Shown here piece by piece: positions 1-9,522 of a DNA stretch of 18,647 nt. The notes below the pieces were generated by a model. It worked only from the letters and a program-made list of their open reading frames with translations. It was not told the origin of the DNA and did no database searches. How positions within the stretch are numbered: the stretch's first letter is position 1; every line of letters starts with the position of its first letter. The DNA lies in contig FN648455.1 of the NCBI GenBank assembly GCA_000310025.1, positions 149,005 through 167,651 on the forward strand, read 5' to 3'. The translations under genes and the position numbers were made by a program. Source of the DNA: Ectocarpus siliculosus (lineage: Eukaryota > Sar > Phaeophyceae > Ectocarpales > Ectocarpaceae).

Positions 1-2965
1 GGGGGGGGGGGTTCGGCGGTGCTCGTCGGCAAAATCTGTTCATTTTTTCTTGTATCGTGTTTGCCAGCTCGCTTTAATTAAGAACAGCGCTCGTCGTCGG
101 GTATTGTTTGCAAATTGCAAATTGCATGTTTCATGTTTTCCTGGTAGTTTTGGCCGTAAGCAGACCCGGTGTGGTGTTTGGCTGCCGCGTTTGGATCGCT
201 CTTGCTTGCCGGCTTATTGGTTGGTTGTTGCATGTGAGCGGTTGCATGTGAGCGGTGTATTTCTCCCTGAGGATCTGTTTGCTTTTTCTCCTTGCATATG
301 TGTATGCGATGTCGGGGCTATGTTGGCTTTGTCGCCCCCCCCTGTGACTCTTCGTGTGAGCACGGTGAAAAGAACGGTCGTGAGATCGAAGGCACACAGG
401 CGAGAGCTGCCACCAGTAACTCCGGTGTGGTTGTCGGTTGCACGTCGCGGTTTAGGGAAAATCTTGTAGCAATATTGGAGCGAAGAGGCTATTGGGGTCA
501 GGGATTGAGCAGTTACAGACCTTTTCTTGTCGTCATGTCCAGCACGCGAACGAACCGAACCGGACGATCGGTGTCAGTCGTATAGTCGAATCATCGTTTG
601 TGTGGCACGGTGCACACATACAGCACACACAGCAGCAGCGTGCGCGTAGACCAGACGTTCCCCACTGCCGCTTCTCCGCAGAAAGGTGCTGTATAATTCT
701 ATCTGTCTGTAAGGGCCACAGGTCGGAAAGGAGGAGAAAGCAGAGTAAGACCCTCTGACAACGGTTTTGTCTTAGTTTATTGCTGCCGCCCAACGGTCTT
801 CTTGGCGATCTCGACTACAGAGTCGGATTGGTTCGATTGCAAGGTTTTAAGCCAAAGATGAAGGGGATGAGTGAGTTATTGTTTACCAGGGCTGAAGTTG
901 GGCGCCCGTAACGAAAACAAAAACACATCATGTACAAAAGGGGTGGGAGAGGGGGCGCTGGGGCACGCGCACGTTTTTGCCGACGGGGAGTTTATTCAGC
1001 TCAATTCAAATTTTGTACACACAACGAGCTGGTTGGAGTGAACGGGGGGGGGGGGGGGGTCTTGGCGGTGGTGTTTTGCGGGGCTCCATTGCTAAGGTCA
1101 TGACTCTGTTCACTCGACGAGGTCGTTTGCATTTTGTCCATGTTTCACCCGAAGGGACAACGCGAACAATGTTGTAAATATTTTGGGATGGTATGGTGGG
1201 GTATGGATGGGCATGCATATTTTGGTACGGCCGGCAATGGGTAGTCTTATCTTAGTGCTACAAAAGCGTAACGTATATTGGGGGGGGAAGCTGTATGAAT
1301 ACGAGTCTTGAGGCAGGCAACCGGTTTTCGAGTCGGGAGAGCTTCAATGCTGCGTTCTTGTACTTGCGAGGTGCGGAAATAAACATGTTCCCTACCAGTG
1401 TGACGAGTCAGATTGATGGCGGATGATGATGAAATCTAGATTTTTGCTCTTGGTAGGTTTTCGGTGTATGTATGCTATCCGTGCTGCTGTCTGTTTTGCA
1501 AGGTATCCGGCGTGATGTGGTGTAGCACCGTGTTGATTTTGATCTCACGACAACCAACATGATGCCGGTTCCATTTTTGTTTAGGTGTTTGGAGGAGAAG
1601 AAAGGGGGGGGCGGGGGGAGAAGCACGCCCATCTGCGGCTAAGTTGGTCTGGTGGGCCGTTGGCCGGGGATATCTTTCTTGACGGAAGCAAGCAAGAGAT
1701 TGATTTCCGGCACCGTTGGCTCGAGGCTAAGCAATGAAATCAAGGAGGGGAGGAGTTTCATGTACGCGAAAGGGGGGGGGGTCAGGTAGGTTGATGTCGT
1801 TGTTATAGACAGGTATGGTACGGTGCCATGTTCATGGTACGGTACGGTACGGTACGGTACCGACGTAAGACGCATGTGTAGACCGCATCTGCTTCCCTTC
1901 GGTCGTTCTTGGTAATCTAGAGACGTGAGTCCTCGTCTGTAGGGGCCTCGTTGCTTCTTGCCGTTTTGGCATTTTCATGTGTGGCCGTTCTGTTCTTCAT
2001 CTTGCTGGTGCAAAATTCGAAATTGATATGTAGCGTGGGTGAGGCTTACGGCTGAGAACGAACAGAGGTCAAGTCACACCGCGCAGAAGTAGGTGGCGGG
2101 AGCAACTGGGTTTGCTTCCGGTGGTGCTGGTCTGGTGTTGTCGGTGATCATAAAAATTAACACTGATTTGTCAACAAGTACGAGCTATAAAGACAAAACA
2201 GGTAGAGGCAGCTGCAGACAGTAGCTGCTTGTTGCGCAGCAGAAGGGGGAAGGGAGCGCGGCGGTTTGATAGAGAGATGATTTCATGCGTGCTTGTTTGT
2301 TCTTCTTTCGGCCGCTCGCACACAGGACAAGACAAGAGAGTGAGGACTTGATTTTTCGGGGGAAGTGGGAGTATGGTACACTGCAGGCAGGCCTCTACGT
2401 TCGTTTGCATGCGTTATCCTCCAACTTTTGTACCAGTGATGATCAAATCAAGCTCACGTCGACGTGAGTGATAGGTGTGCAATGTTATGCCTCTTGTACA
2501 TGCGTGTGGGGGGGGGCATATTGGACGAAGGCAGGGGAGCAGAAATATATCGACGGGCATGCATGCCTGGATATATGGCCTTCTTCGTTGGGGGTTGGAA
2601 GATTTGCTGTACAGGACTTGATGGAGTGAGTGGTGGTTTATCTGGTGAGTGAGGTGCTCTTTTCCGCTGCGACACAAGCGGAGAGAGGGCCAGTGGGGTG
2701 GTAATTGATACTTGTATTTTTTTGTTGGCACCTTGATGGCGTAGAGATGACGATTCTAGGGAACAACAGGCAGGAGGGCGTTCAGGATATAAAGCTTTCC
2801 GTATATACGATGAGGCTACATTTATTTATTCATCATACCGGTTGACGTCAAGTCTCGCCGCTCGTGAAGGCTTCATTCAACCTTTGGACCAACAACGCTC
2901 GAAGCGTGGTTGGTGGCAACAACACGCATTGCATCCACTTCTCACCTTGATTTGGTAGTCATGAA
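1..2965. other. No supported gene; G/T-rich + strand
   Basis: Contains G runs (1-11, 1044-1059 and others), a pentamer array and a palindrome at 2545-2576. Open frames are short and show no domain or splice logic. It could be the 3' UTR or intron of a gene to the left, transcribed rightward. Confidence 0.6.
1817..1861. repeat. GGTAC pentamer array with hairpin potential
   Basis: Five GGTAC units (1836-1860). The preceding 1818-1830 can pair back on 1833-1845 around a TT loop, with one mismatch and one wobble. Confidence 0.85.
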
Positions 2966-3152
2966 GTTTTTCAACATTTTCTTTCTTTTCGTCGTCGTCT
3001 CTTCAAGTCAGCGCTTGCAGCGTTCGTGCTGCGTACTCCAACCGGCGGTCACACCGGCCACACAGAAGGGCCCCTCTCCCTGAGGCCCCTACCCACCCCT
3101 CCTGCGGTACTGTTTTGCCTTCAATTTTTAATGCGAGTGCAGCACTCTCAAC
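2966..3152 (-). mobile_element. 5'-truncated second copy of the SINE-like repeat
   Basis: On the + strand this stretch shares, in the same order, AGTCAGCGC, TACTCCAACC, CCCCTCCTGCGGTACT, TTTTTAATGC and GCAGCACTCTC-like blocks with 4973-5127. It lacks the tRNA-like head, and the T-rich end at 2966-2990 corresponds to the A-rich tail. Loss of the 5' part is typical of copies made by LINE-type reverse transcription (family knowledge). The edges are approximate. Confidence 0.65.
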
Positions 3153-4173
3153 TCCAGAACTTGTGATTTATTTTTTGGCTTTGATCCCAATACCAAGGAC
3201 AAGAAGAATAAGCTTGGATTCTTGGATCGGATCATGCACACCACACCACGCCCTGAGTACTGTTGTACTGTACCAAAGGCGTACTGGGCGACCGTCCTGA
3301 ATAAGTGGAAGAGGCCATCCGTCAGAAATGGGTTCTCAACAAAACGTTTTGGCGACAGCAGTCGGCCTATCCTGATGGACCAATTTTCGAAAGCATTGAT
3401 TACCTCCCCGTGTCTCCACCAGACGTATGCGTATGGGCATGGTTTTATTTGCTGATGACAACGGAAGCAAATTCTGCGTGCCCCCCTCACCCCCCTCCAC
3501 CTCTCAATGTACAGCAGTGTCATCATCGGACGCGAAATATTGACTGACTTACGAAGCACGGGAAACAATCTACATTTTGTTGTTTAGGTGTGGCACACGA
3601 AGTAAACCACTGGCCGATCAGAAAGCAGGAAGGAGGCGAACTGCGGTTGCTTCCTGGTGGTTTCAGTCGCTCGTTTGGTTGTGTTGACCGGGTGTCTTCG
3701 AGCGAGTGCAAGTGTGTGGTGGCCAAGGAAGGGTGTCTTCGTGGCATTTCTCTCAAGTTTCAGGGGCAACCTGACTCCCTCCCACGTTGTAATCTCCCGG
3801 GGTATGAAAAAAACCGTTACATCCGATCCCGCTACACTCTTCCATTCCCTGTCTGTGCCTCGGCGCGAGAAGAAAACAAACTATCTACAGTAGAATAATA
3901 CGCAATGCTGCCCGAGGGAGACTGAGTATCAGACGATACATTGACATGTATTTGGGAAGGGGGGAAGAAGGCTCATTAATGAGCACTCCAACTTGCGTTC
4001 TTCGCCACCTGTTGATGTTGAGGGGGAAAAAAGAAAACACCTATAATAGACAGAGGAGAAACAACAAACATAAAACTTCCAAAGCTCTTCTCAAGGAGAC
4101 CCAGCCCTCCATTAGAAGGACAAATCGCCCCCGTCTCCTTCCACCACGAAGTATCTATCAGTCCACTTCTCTC
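3153..4173. other. Downstream region of the SDR-like gene; no supported gene
   Basis: The part next to 4174 is presumably the 3' UTR of the minus-strand gene. I cannot place its polyadenylation site. A coding-looking stretch at 3156-3460 is broken between frames and is discussed as a finding. Confidence 0.5.
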
Positions 4174-4363
4174 TTAAAGCTCTGCTATGCTCCCGTCAGT
4201 GCCACCGGCCGCTCCCCTGTTGGCCTTGTAGCTCTCCGCCAGCTTCTCCATGCCTCTCCAGTCTTGCACTCCCCTCACACTCGAGTCGAACAGGGCCTCC
4301 ACGGCTGCGCTGGCGAGGGTCTCCACGTGGACAGGCCTGTCGATGAACGGCAATCCTAGGCGG
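4174..4363 (-). CDS. SDR-like gene exon 6, stop codon
   Basis: After a pyrimidine-rich acceptor ending TCTTCGCAG, phase 2 restores Ser. The exon encodes RLGLPFIDRPVHVETLASAA, the C-terminal segment where atypical SDRs have their P(P)xxVxxVA motif, then a hydrophilic tail ending SIAEL and a stop at 4174-4176. Confidence 0.92.
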
Positions 4364-5839
4364 CTGCGAAGAGATGACACATTGGGGCCCGGGAGGAGAC
4401 AAAAGGGGTGGTACTCGTGTTACGCATGCCTTTGTTGTTAGGCCAATTGACCATGCGTCCCCGAGAAGACAGAGCACTGCTGTCGGGGGGTGATACAGCA
4501 GGTATGCTGCTTGCCGTTCTGCAGAAGCACTGAGACACGGGCTAATTCAACCCATGCCGTTACAGCCGTCGGCACCCGGTTCATTCTTTCTCTTGTTTTC
4601 GCCCCGTCTGTTATTCATTCTGGGCGGCACCAGTCCCAGTCCACGTGTACTACAGTATGTCGACGGCGCAACACCCAGGGACAGTAGGCTTTACACTACA
4701 CATTTCCCGTGGGTCTCATACGTAGGGTACCACACCTCCTTGGACCTAGGGTTGTTTTCAAAGCTCGATTGCTCCACGACGACGAGGATGAGGAAGTCAA
4801 CCGATAATGATCCATTTTTCAGAAATTTTCTTGCCGAGACGGTTCCAACGCCGACGCTTTCGGCACCATCACTTCCATCATTTCCTTGCGAGTCTTTAAC
4901 CTTTGGAAATCGGTCAAGGGGGTGTGATGCCTTACGTCATGTCACCTACGGTATTTTTTCTTTTTTTTTTTTGTCTTCACTTCAAATCAGCGCCTACAGC
5001 ACTAGTGTCGTATACTCCAACCCGTGGTCTAACAGAAAAGCCCCTCTCTACTCTCTACCCTCCCCTCCTGCGGTACTTTGCCTTCGATTTTTAATGCAAG
5101 AAGAATTCAGCACTCTCTTCCCTCTGTGTACACACGAACTAGCGCTATCCACTAGGCCAGGAGCGGAAGCGAGAGAAAAACTCACTTTGCAAGAAAAGCT
5201 CGCTTACGCCGGGATTCGAACCCCTGACCTGGCCTCTAAAAGGTTTCGAGGTTACCAACTAGACCACCGGCGACCGGCCGTGATGGCACCTACTACACCG
5301 AGAATGGAGGCGTGTCTGGCCGTCTGACCTACCTGCCGATTTGGAAGGCGGCGACGGGTAGAAGCGCTCCCGGTCGTCGCTTTGTCCACACAAGGCTAGG
5401 TCTGAGGACGACCCCTCTGAGCGACGGTTTGTTGTTGAGCAACTGCGTTGGAAGAGGTACGAGACAAGGCGGACAGAAAAGGGTTCAACAGGGGTATGCG
5501 GTCGTCGAAGACGTCTCTGGTTCTGAAGAGGAGAGGGCGTGCGTTAAGAAAACAGAACAGGCATTGTTTCTTGGTTCACGGCAGCTACTGTACAACCAAA
5601 AATTCGTCAAAGTTCAAAGAGAGAGAGCACAAGGGACCCTTGGGACGCGGTATCCCCAAACACTCACACCACCACCTAAGCCGAACAAAGTGAAAGTAGA
5701 TGGCATGGTACCATGCTGCCTGGTAACACTGGAGACCACGAGGCGCAGTAAAGAACACCGACTTGGACTTGAAGAAAACGAGAGCCCACCTCATGTATCA
5801 CTGGAAACACACAAGACAACAACCGAAAACAGCAGCAGC

Positions 5840-5870
<31 letters not shown>

Positions 5871-8800
5871 GAGAGACATCTTACCTCGTCCTCAACAGCT
5901 CGTTTGGCCACGAGGTAGTCGTGAAGAAACCCCACTGGAGAACCCTCGAAAATGCCGTCGAAACCCCACTTCGCCTCCGCCGCGGAGATGAACACGAAAG
6001 GCCTCTGTGCAGACAACAGACAACACACCGACCACACCGCACGGCACGGCACTTAGGTCAGGCCGTCGAGAACGAGAGCACCAATCGCCGCACAAAGGTC
6101 GACGGTTCATAGGACCACCAACTCAACACGCTGCCGTGTGTCGTGTGATCTGTGCCGTACATGAAAGGATGTCTGTTGTGACGTTACAAAGCTTCGACTA
6201 CTCATCATCACGTGAAGCCAACTCTTGCTGCGTAGTACTTACCACCGCTCTTCTTTTCTTAAAACAAAGGAAACTGTCACTCCCGGTTCCGACCTCCTAC
6301 ATTGGAAGGTCTCTTCCGACCGGGGCCCACGCAGACAATAACTCATCCGCGGTGAACGCCTCTGTCAATTCTTGAACGCAAGACGAGACACACATTCCAC
6401 TGGCAACCCGAACGGGAACCAATCGGGTGAGTGAACCGCACGCGCCTGCTGTGACCCCCCCTGGGCGAGGGCGTCGAGGGCGGCCGTTGCCGCAAAAGCG
6501 GTTTGTCTGGTGATCTTGTCGTAGGTGGTGCCGGGGTCGGGCACGGACCCGGACCCGCTCGCGAATCGGTTAAGGCTCCCCGCGAAGAGCATGCCCACCG
6601 CGTGGACAACACCGTCGTAGTCGCCTGCAGAGGAATCGGGGAATCGGCATCGTATGGAATGCATATCGTAGTCACATTGTTTGTATGCGTCTCGTTGTCG
6701 GTGCTGTTGTTCTTGAGGGTGTTGTTCAGCGTTGTGGGTGTTCAGAGCGGTCGAATTGCGACGGTGCGGTTTGCGACTAGCTTTGCGAAGGGGACGGAAA
6801 CATGGTCGCTGTTCCCGTCAAAGAGCAAGAAACTATGTCAGCGTGAGGCCAAAAGCACGAGTCTCTTCTCGCGCAGCGGGCCCTCGGATGGGATGTAAAG
6901 CAGGGGCATTGAACACAAAGGGGTGAGGGGGGAGCGTGAGCAATTTCTGCGCAGGTCTAGAAGGAACAGCTAGTCGTTGAATGCCGTTGGTTGTCAAATG
7001 TCCAGAGCTTGCTGCTGTTTTTTTAAATTAAGTCAGCACTGCTGTTTGTTTATCTCGTATTCTCGCTATGCGTAGCACCAACTAAATAAATAATCTGTGG
7101 AATAAAGATGGACACAGAACGATGGCGGCAGTGTACAGGACTGTGACATGTGTCGGTTCACGTGTAACGAGAGAAAAGCGGCGTGATTTGGACGATCATA
7201 CATGGCTGCCTCGTTGAGGTCAGTCCTGAACAATGAAGAAGAGCTGTGCGGTGGGCAAACCAGCGGTCTAACATCTCTGAGGTTCGGAAACTAACAAGAG
7301 GCCTCGTCAGCGACCACACAAATCCCCTCGATTGGACGACGGCCTCACATAAACTAATCGTGCTAATGGCATACTTTCTTGAACCAATGATAAGCTAATG
7401 GCTGTAGGTGCAGGGAGAAAAAAGCGCCATTAACTGCTGCCGACACTTGCCATCGCCGATGACCTGTTGAACCACCGCGGGGTCGGTGGCATCGCCCTTG
7501 AGGAAATTAACCCCGGGAAGGGGATCGCTGTCCGGAGAGGGAGTTCCTCGCCTTGACAGTGACGTCACCTGGTGCCTCGTAAAAACAAAAAAAAGACATA
7601 CGCGCGGAGACGAGAGAAGGCGTTGGAAGCTGCATAGAAGCGCAAGCTGTAACGTGTGTTGCCACCAATGAATGTTGTGCAAGCTGAGAATTGGTCCAGC
7701 GTGAGGTTGGTTCCGGTCTTCTCCATTCGACCATTCCACCCACTGGGGTGCACAAGCAGAGTATACTCCAAGTGTATTCACACGCAAAGCTGACATATTC
7801 ATTGTGTGTGGCGCGTCTGCTCTCTCTGTACGGGCGCACAAAGCTCCAAGCCCCTTTTCGCGGTACTTGGAGTAGACTCGTGCCAGCCGAATGTGAAAAC
7901 GTCTGGTTAGCCTGGATGCCCAATCAAACCCATGGCGTATCTGGTTTGGCAAAGAAAATGCAAGGATGATGGCAAGCCTCTGGTTCATTCGCGCGAAACG
8001 TAGCCTGGGACGGCGAAAACGAGGTGTAGCGCTCCGTCCCGGCATTGTAGGGATGCGAGGCCAGTGGTCTAACGACTATTGCATGCGTTTACCGAGTACG
8101 CCTCCGCGTCCCCCCCGCTGGACAGAATTGTTCTTGTTCTTATTAAGGAACTCTTGTTCAAGGACGTTTGCCGCGTGCACTGATGGCGAACAAGAGGCGA
8201 AACGAGCCCCGGAATAGTTGTACAGGCGGAAGCCCCCAAACAAACCTTGTGATGACTACTAATAGGTAAATAATAGGTCGGAGCTCGAAGCGCTCGGCGA
8301 GATGTGTCTCTTTTTTTCGACCTTCACACCTATAACAGCTAGCATCAGCGTGCGCCCAAAACAAACGTATCGAAGAGGTGTAAAGATCTACACACGTCTG
8401 TATTGTCCTTGGTCGCCTGCGGAGTTCGCTGCAAGCAGTGTACAGTATTTGGCTTCTCCAGTTGGGTGTGGGATTCTGGCTTGGACCCACTCCAGTGGTT
8501 GTTGGGGATAAACAATAGAGCCACGCGTCGAGGAGGACTTTGCTACAGCAGTATCTCCAGCAGCAGAACATTTCATCGGGATGGTGACAAAAACTGTCTT
8601 TCCAAGTGTTCAGGGTTCACGGTGAAGTTTAAGTTTATCGAGTACAACCGTGTGTGGACACTACGCTTGTTGTGCGTTGTCATGCCATGCAACATCCATT
8701 GTTGTTGTTCACTCAACATGTGCATGACTCCGCCAAGAAACCTCTGGCTCCTAACTTTTAGAAAGTGGCGTAAGAAATGGCTTAGTTACATTCAATATCA

Positions 8801-9119
8801 GCACAAGTCAACCTCCATGACTTGTCAGCGCCAACCTACAACAGCAGTAGTACTAAATACGTTGCGTATCACTGTGGACGCCGCTGACTGGATCGTAGAC
8901 TTTATTGGTCAGACCCAAAAATGATTCATAATAAATTCCGGATCATGACAACATACGGGCGACACCTGGGCTACTCACCTCGCACCCACTGTCGACAGCG
9001 ATCCGAGACACCGTGGATCCTATAAAGCCGGTTCCACCCAACACGAGGATCTTTGGGGCGAGCGCCATGGCCGTATCGCCCACCACAGCTAGGGCGATCA
9101 GCAAGGTGAGCAGCTGCAT
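4174..9119 (-). CDS. Atypical/extended SDR-like NAD(P)-binding protein, six exons, complete
   Basis: Predicted Rossmann-fold oxidoreductase or epimerase-like protein of 288 residues, built by joining 9119-8979, 7568-7451, 6624-6437, 6004-5885, 5442-5333 and 4363-4174. Seen in the sequence: a hydrophobic leader (residues 1-20), the dinucleotide loop GGTGFIG at 28-34, SLSRRG at 50-55 after the second strand, GDATDP at 72-77, HAVG at 94-97, FISAAE at 154-159, and YLVAK at 179-183, which fits the SDR YxxxK pair. VVLRPS follows at 200-205. This order matches atypical SDRs such as yeast Coq11 and plant mitochondrial or plastid Rossmann proteins; the exact subfamily and substrate are inference. All junctions keep frame, though the exon 3/4 join is uncertain by up to six codons. 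It is transcribed divergently from the plus-strand gene. NDUFA9-like proteins are an alternative relative. Confidence 0.92.
4939..4949 (+). repeat. Candidate target-site duplication, left copy
   Basis: ATGTCACCTAC, next to the A/T-rich end of the element. One mismatch to the right copy. Confidence 0.5.
4950..5283 (-). mobile_element. tRNA-derived SINE-like element
   Basis: On the minus strand the element starts with a tRNA-like head. An RNA polymerase III A box (TGGTCTAGTTGG, 5266-5255) is followed 44 bases on by a B box (GGTTCGAATCC, 5222-5212). A unique body follows, ending in an A-rich tail (T-rich at 4953-4972 on +). Flanking ATGTCACCTAC (4939-4949) and ATGGCACCTAC (5283-5293) match at 10 of 11 bases and could be a target-site duplication. 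The head does not fold into a good tRNA: acceptor pairing is poor and only three T-stem pairs form. I therefore prefer a SINE to a functional tRNA gene. The body recurs at about 2966-3152. Confidence 0.75.
5207..5273 (-). pseudogene. Degenerate tRNA-like head of the SINE
   Basis: Contains A and B box promoter motifs and a possible D arm (GGT/ACC) and T loop TTCGAAT. The 5' TCGCCGG cannot pair with the expected 3' acceptor bases, and the anticodon arm is irregular. A tRNA search would probably score it low or as a pseudogene. Confidence 0.6.
5283..5293 (+). repeat. Candidate target-site duplication, right copy
   Basis: ATGGCACCTAC, next to the tRNA-like end of the element. Confidence 0.5.
5333..5442 (-). 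CDS. SDR-like gene exon 5
   Basis: It starts after CCAACGCAG in phase 0 and encodes LLNNKPSLRGVVLRPSLVW, the strand following the catalytic helix, which in this family commonly reads as xxLRPxxxxG. It ends in phase 2 at ATCGGCAG, with donor GTAGGT. Confidence 0.92.
5443..5884 (-). other. Intron 4 of the SDR-like gene
   Basis: Donor GTAAGA, acceptor CCAACGCAG. It contains the GTT/GCT microsatellite at 5831-5870. No other feature is seen; the + strand open frame here is antisense. Confidence 0.85.
5831..5870. repeat. AGC/AAC trinucleotide microsatellite
   Basis: Three AGC units, then about ten AAC units on the + strand (GTT on the gene's sense strand), starting 15 bases inside intron 4 from its donor. 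Confidence 0.95.
5885..6004 (-). CDS. SDR-like gene exon 4: catalytic segment
   Basis: The 40 codons encode RPFVFISAAE and later HDYLVAKRAVEDE, so both the Ser of strand 5 and the Tyr/Lys pair sit here. The acceptor is CTGCACAG; a second AG two bases on could be used with a different exon 3 donor. The donor is GTAAGA, phase 0, followed immediately by a GTT microsatellite in sense orientation. Confidence 0.93.
6005..6436 (-). other. Intron 3 of the SDR-like gene
   Basis: Ends with TGTTGTCTGCACAG; its 5' end depends on which exon 3 donor is used. I see no further feature in it. Confidence 0.75.
6437..6624 (-). CDS. SDR-like gene exon 3
   Basis: It starts after CTCTGCAG with DYDGVVHAVG, the strand-4 region of the fold, and carries a helix with TTYDKITRQTA. 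The 5' boundary is clear. The 3' boundary is not: GCG|GTTCAC at 6437 (used here), CAG|GCGCGT at 6446 and GG|GTCACA at 6456 can each be joined in frame to exon 4 with one of its two possible acceptors. Confidence 0.85.
6625..7450 (-). other. Intron 2 of the SDR-like gene, probable GC-AG type
   Basis: The 5' end reads G|GCAAGT and the 3' end CTCTGCAG. This is the only nearby pair that keeps frame, and it joins ...VIGDG to DYDGVVHAVG. The interior shows no coding signal. Confidence 0.8.
7451..7568 (-). CDS. SDR-like gene exon 2
   Basis: The exon begins after CAG with VTSLSRRG, continuing the second Rossmann strand. The Arg pair at 53-54 is where NADP(H)-preferring SDRs often bind the 2'-phosphate (family knowledge). 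It ends in phase 1 at GGCGATG, followed by GCAAGT, a GC-type donor. The nearest GT donors give the wrong phase for exon 3. Confidence 0.9.
7569..8978 (-). other. Intron 1 of the SDR-like gene
   Basis: A 1,410-base intron with donor GTGAGT and acceptor GAGGCACCAG. A 173-codon + strand open frame at 8403-8924 lies inside, with no recognisable motif and ordinary intron composition. Confidence 0.85.
8979..9119 (-). CDS. SDR-like gene exon 1: start codon, leader and glycine-rich loop
   Basis: The ATG at 9119 is the first that places a hydrophobic leader (MQLLTLLIALAVV) directly before the Rossmann strand KILVLGGTGFIGS. No long in-frame extension is needed. The exon ends in phase 0 after SGCE, with a strong GTGAGT donor at 8978-8973. 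Confidence 0.92.
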
Positions 9120-9522
9120 GTGGGATCGTGCTCTACAGCTAGTAGTACAGAGAGCTAAAAAAGGCGGCGGAACTACGCAATTCTGGGAACCCTGGGTTTG
9201 CGCGTCCGGTGCCGCACCTAGGAGCTAGTCGGTGGGCAGAGCGCGGTGCAGAGGGAATCCACTGGTTGTATTCACCCTGCGGACGAGCTCTCCTGCCCTC
9301 TAGTGCGGCGGTGGTGCTTGCTGCGAGCTCGATGCGAATCTCGGTCGAGCGAAAGAGAGCCAGCCCTGGAAGGCTTTTTCGATCCCGGGGACACATGACC
9401 GCGCGCGATTCGCACGTTCGTTGTGCCGGCTCACCTCTCACACACTCCCGAGCCAAGGCCTTCCCCTCTCTCCGGCGCAGTTCCCAACCGGAGGCTGAGA
9501 CTTCAGGAAACAACAGGCCGCC
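9120..9522. promoter_or_regulatory. Divergent intergenic spacer, probable shared promoter region
   Basis: The 403 bases between two opposite start codons must contain both 5' UTRs and probably both core promoters. I see no clear TATA box. The + side becomes C/T-rich towards 9523. Bidirectional activity is inferred from geometry only. Confidence 0.6.

Larger units (their letters stand above)
4364..5332 (-). other. Intron 5 of the SDR-like gene, with SINE-like insertion
   Basis: Bounded by GTAGGT and CGCAG. About a third of it is the repeat at 4950-5283; the rest shows no coding signal. The long + strand open frame across it is antisense to the gene and to the repeat. Confidence 0.85.

Noticed and set aside
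4554-5327. 257-codon + strand open frame
   Set aside because: It runs through an intron and the SINE-like element, antisense to a well-supported gene, and has no domain signal.
5312-6112. 266-codon + strand open frame
   Set aside because: Antisense to exons 4 and 5 of the SDR-like gene; its Asn run is just the AAC microsatellite.
7395-8045. 216-codon minus-strand open frame
   Set aside because: Only its end (7568-7451) is a real exon; the upstream part is intron read in frame.
8403-8924. 173-codon + strand open frame in intron 1
   Set aside because: No recognisable motif, ordinary intron composition, no splice partners.
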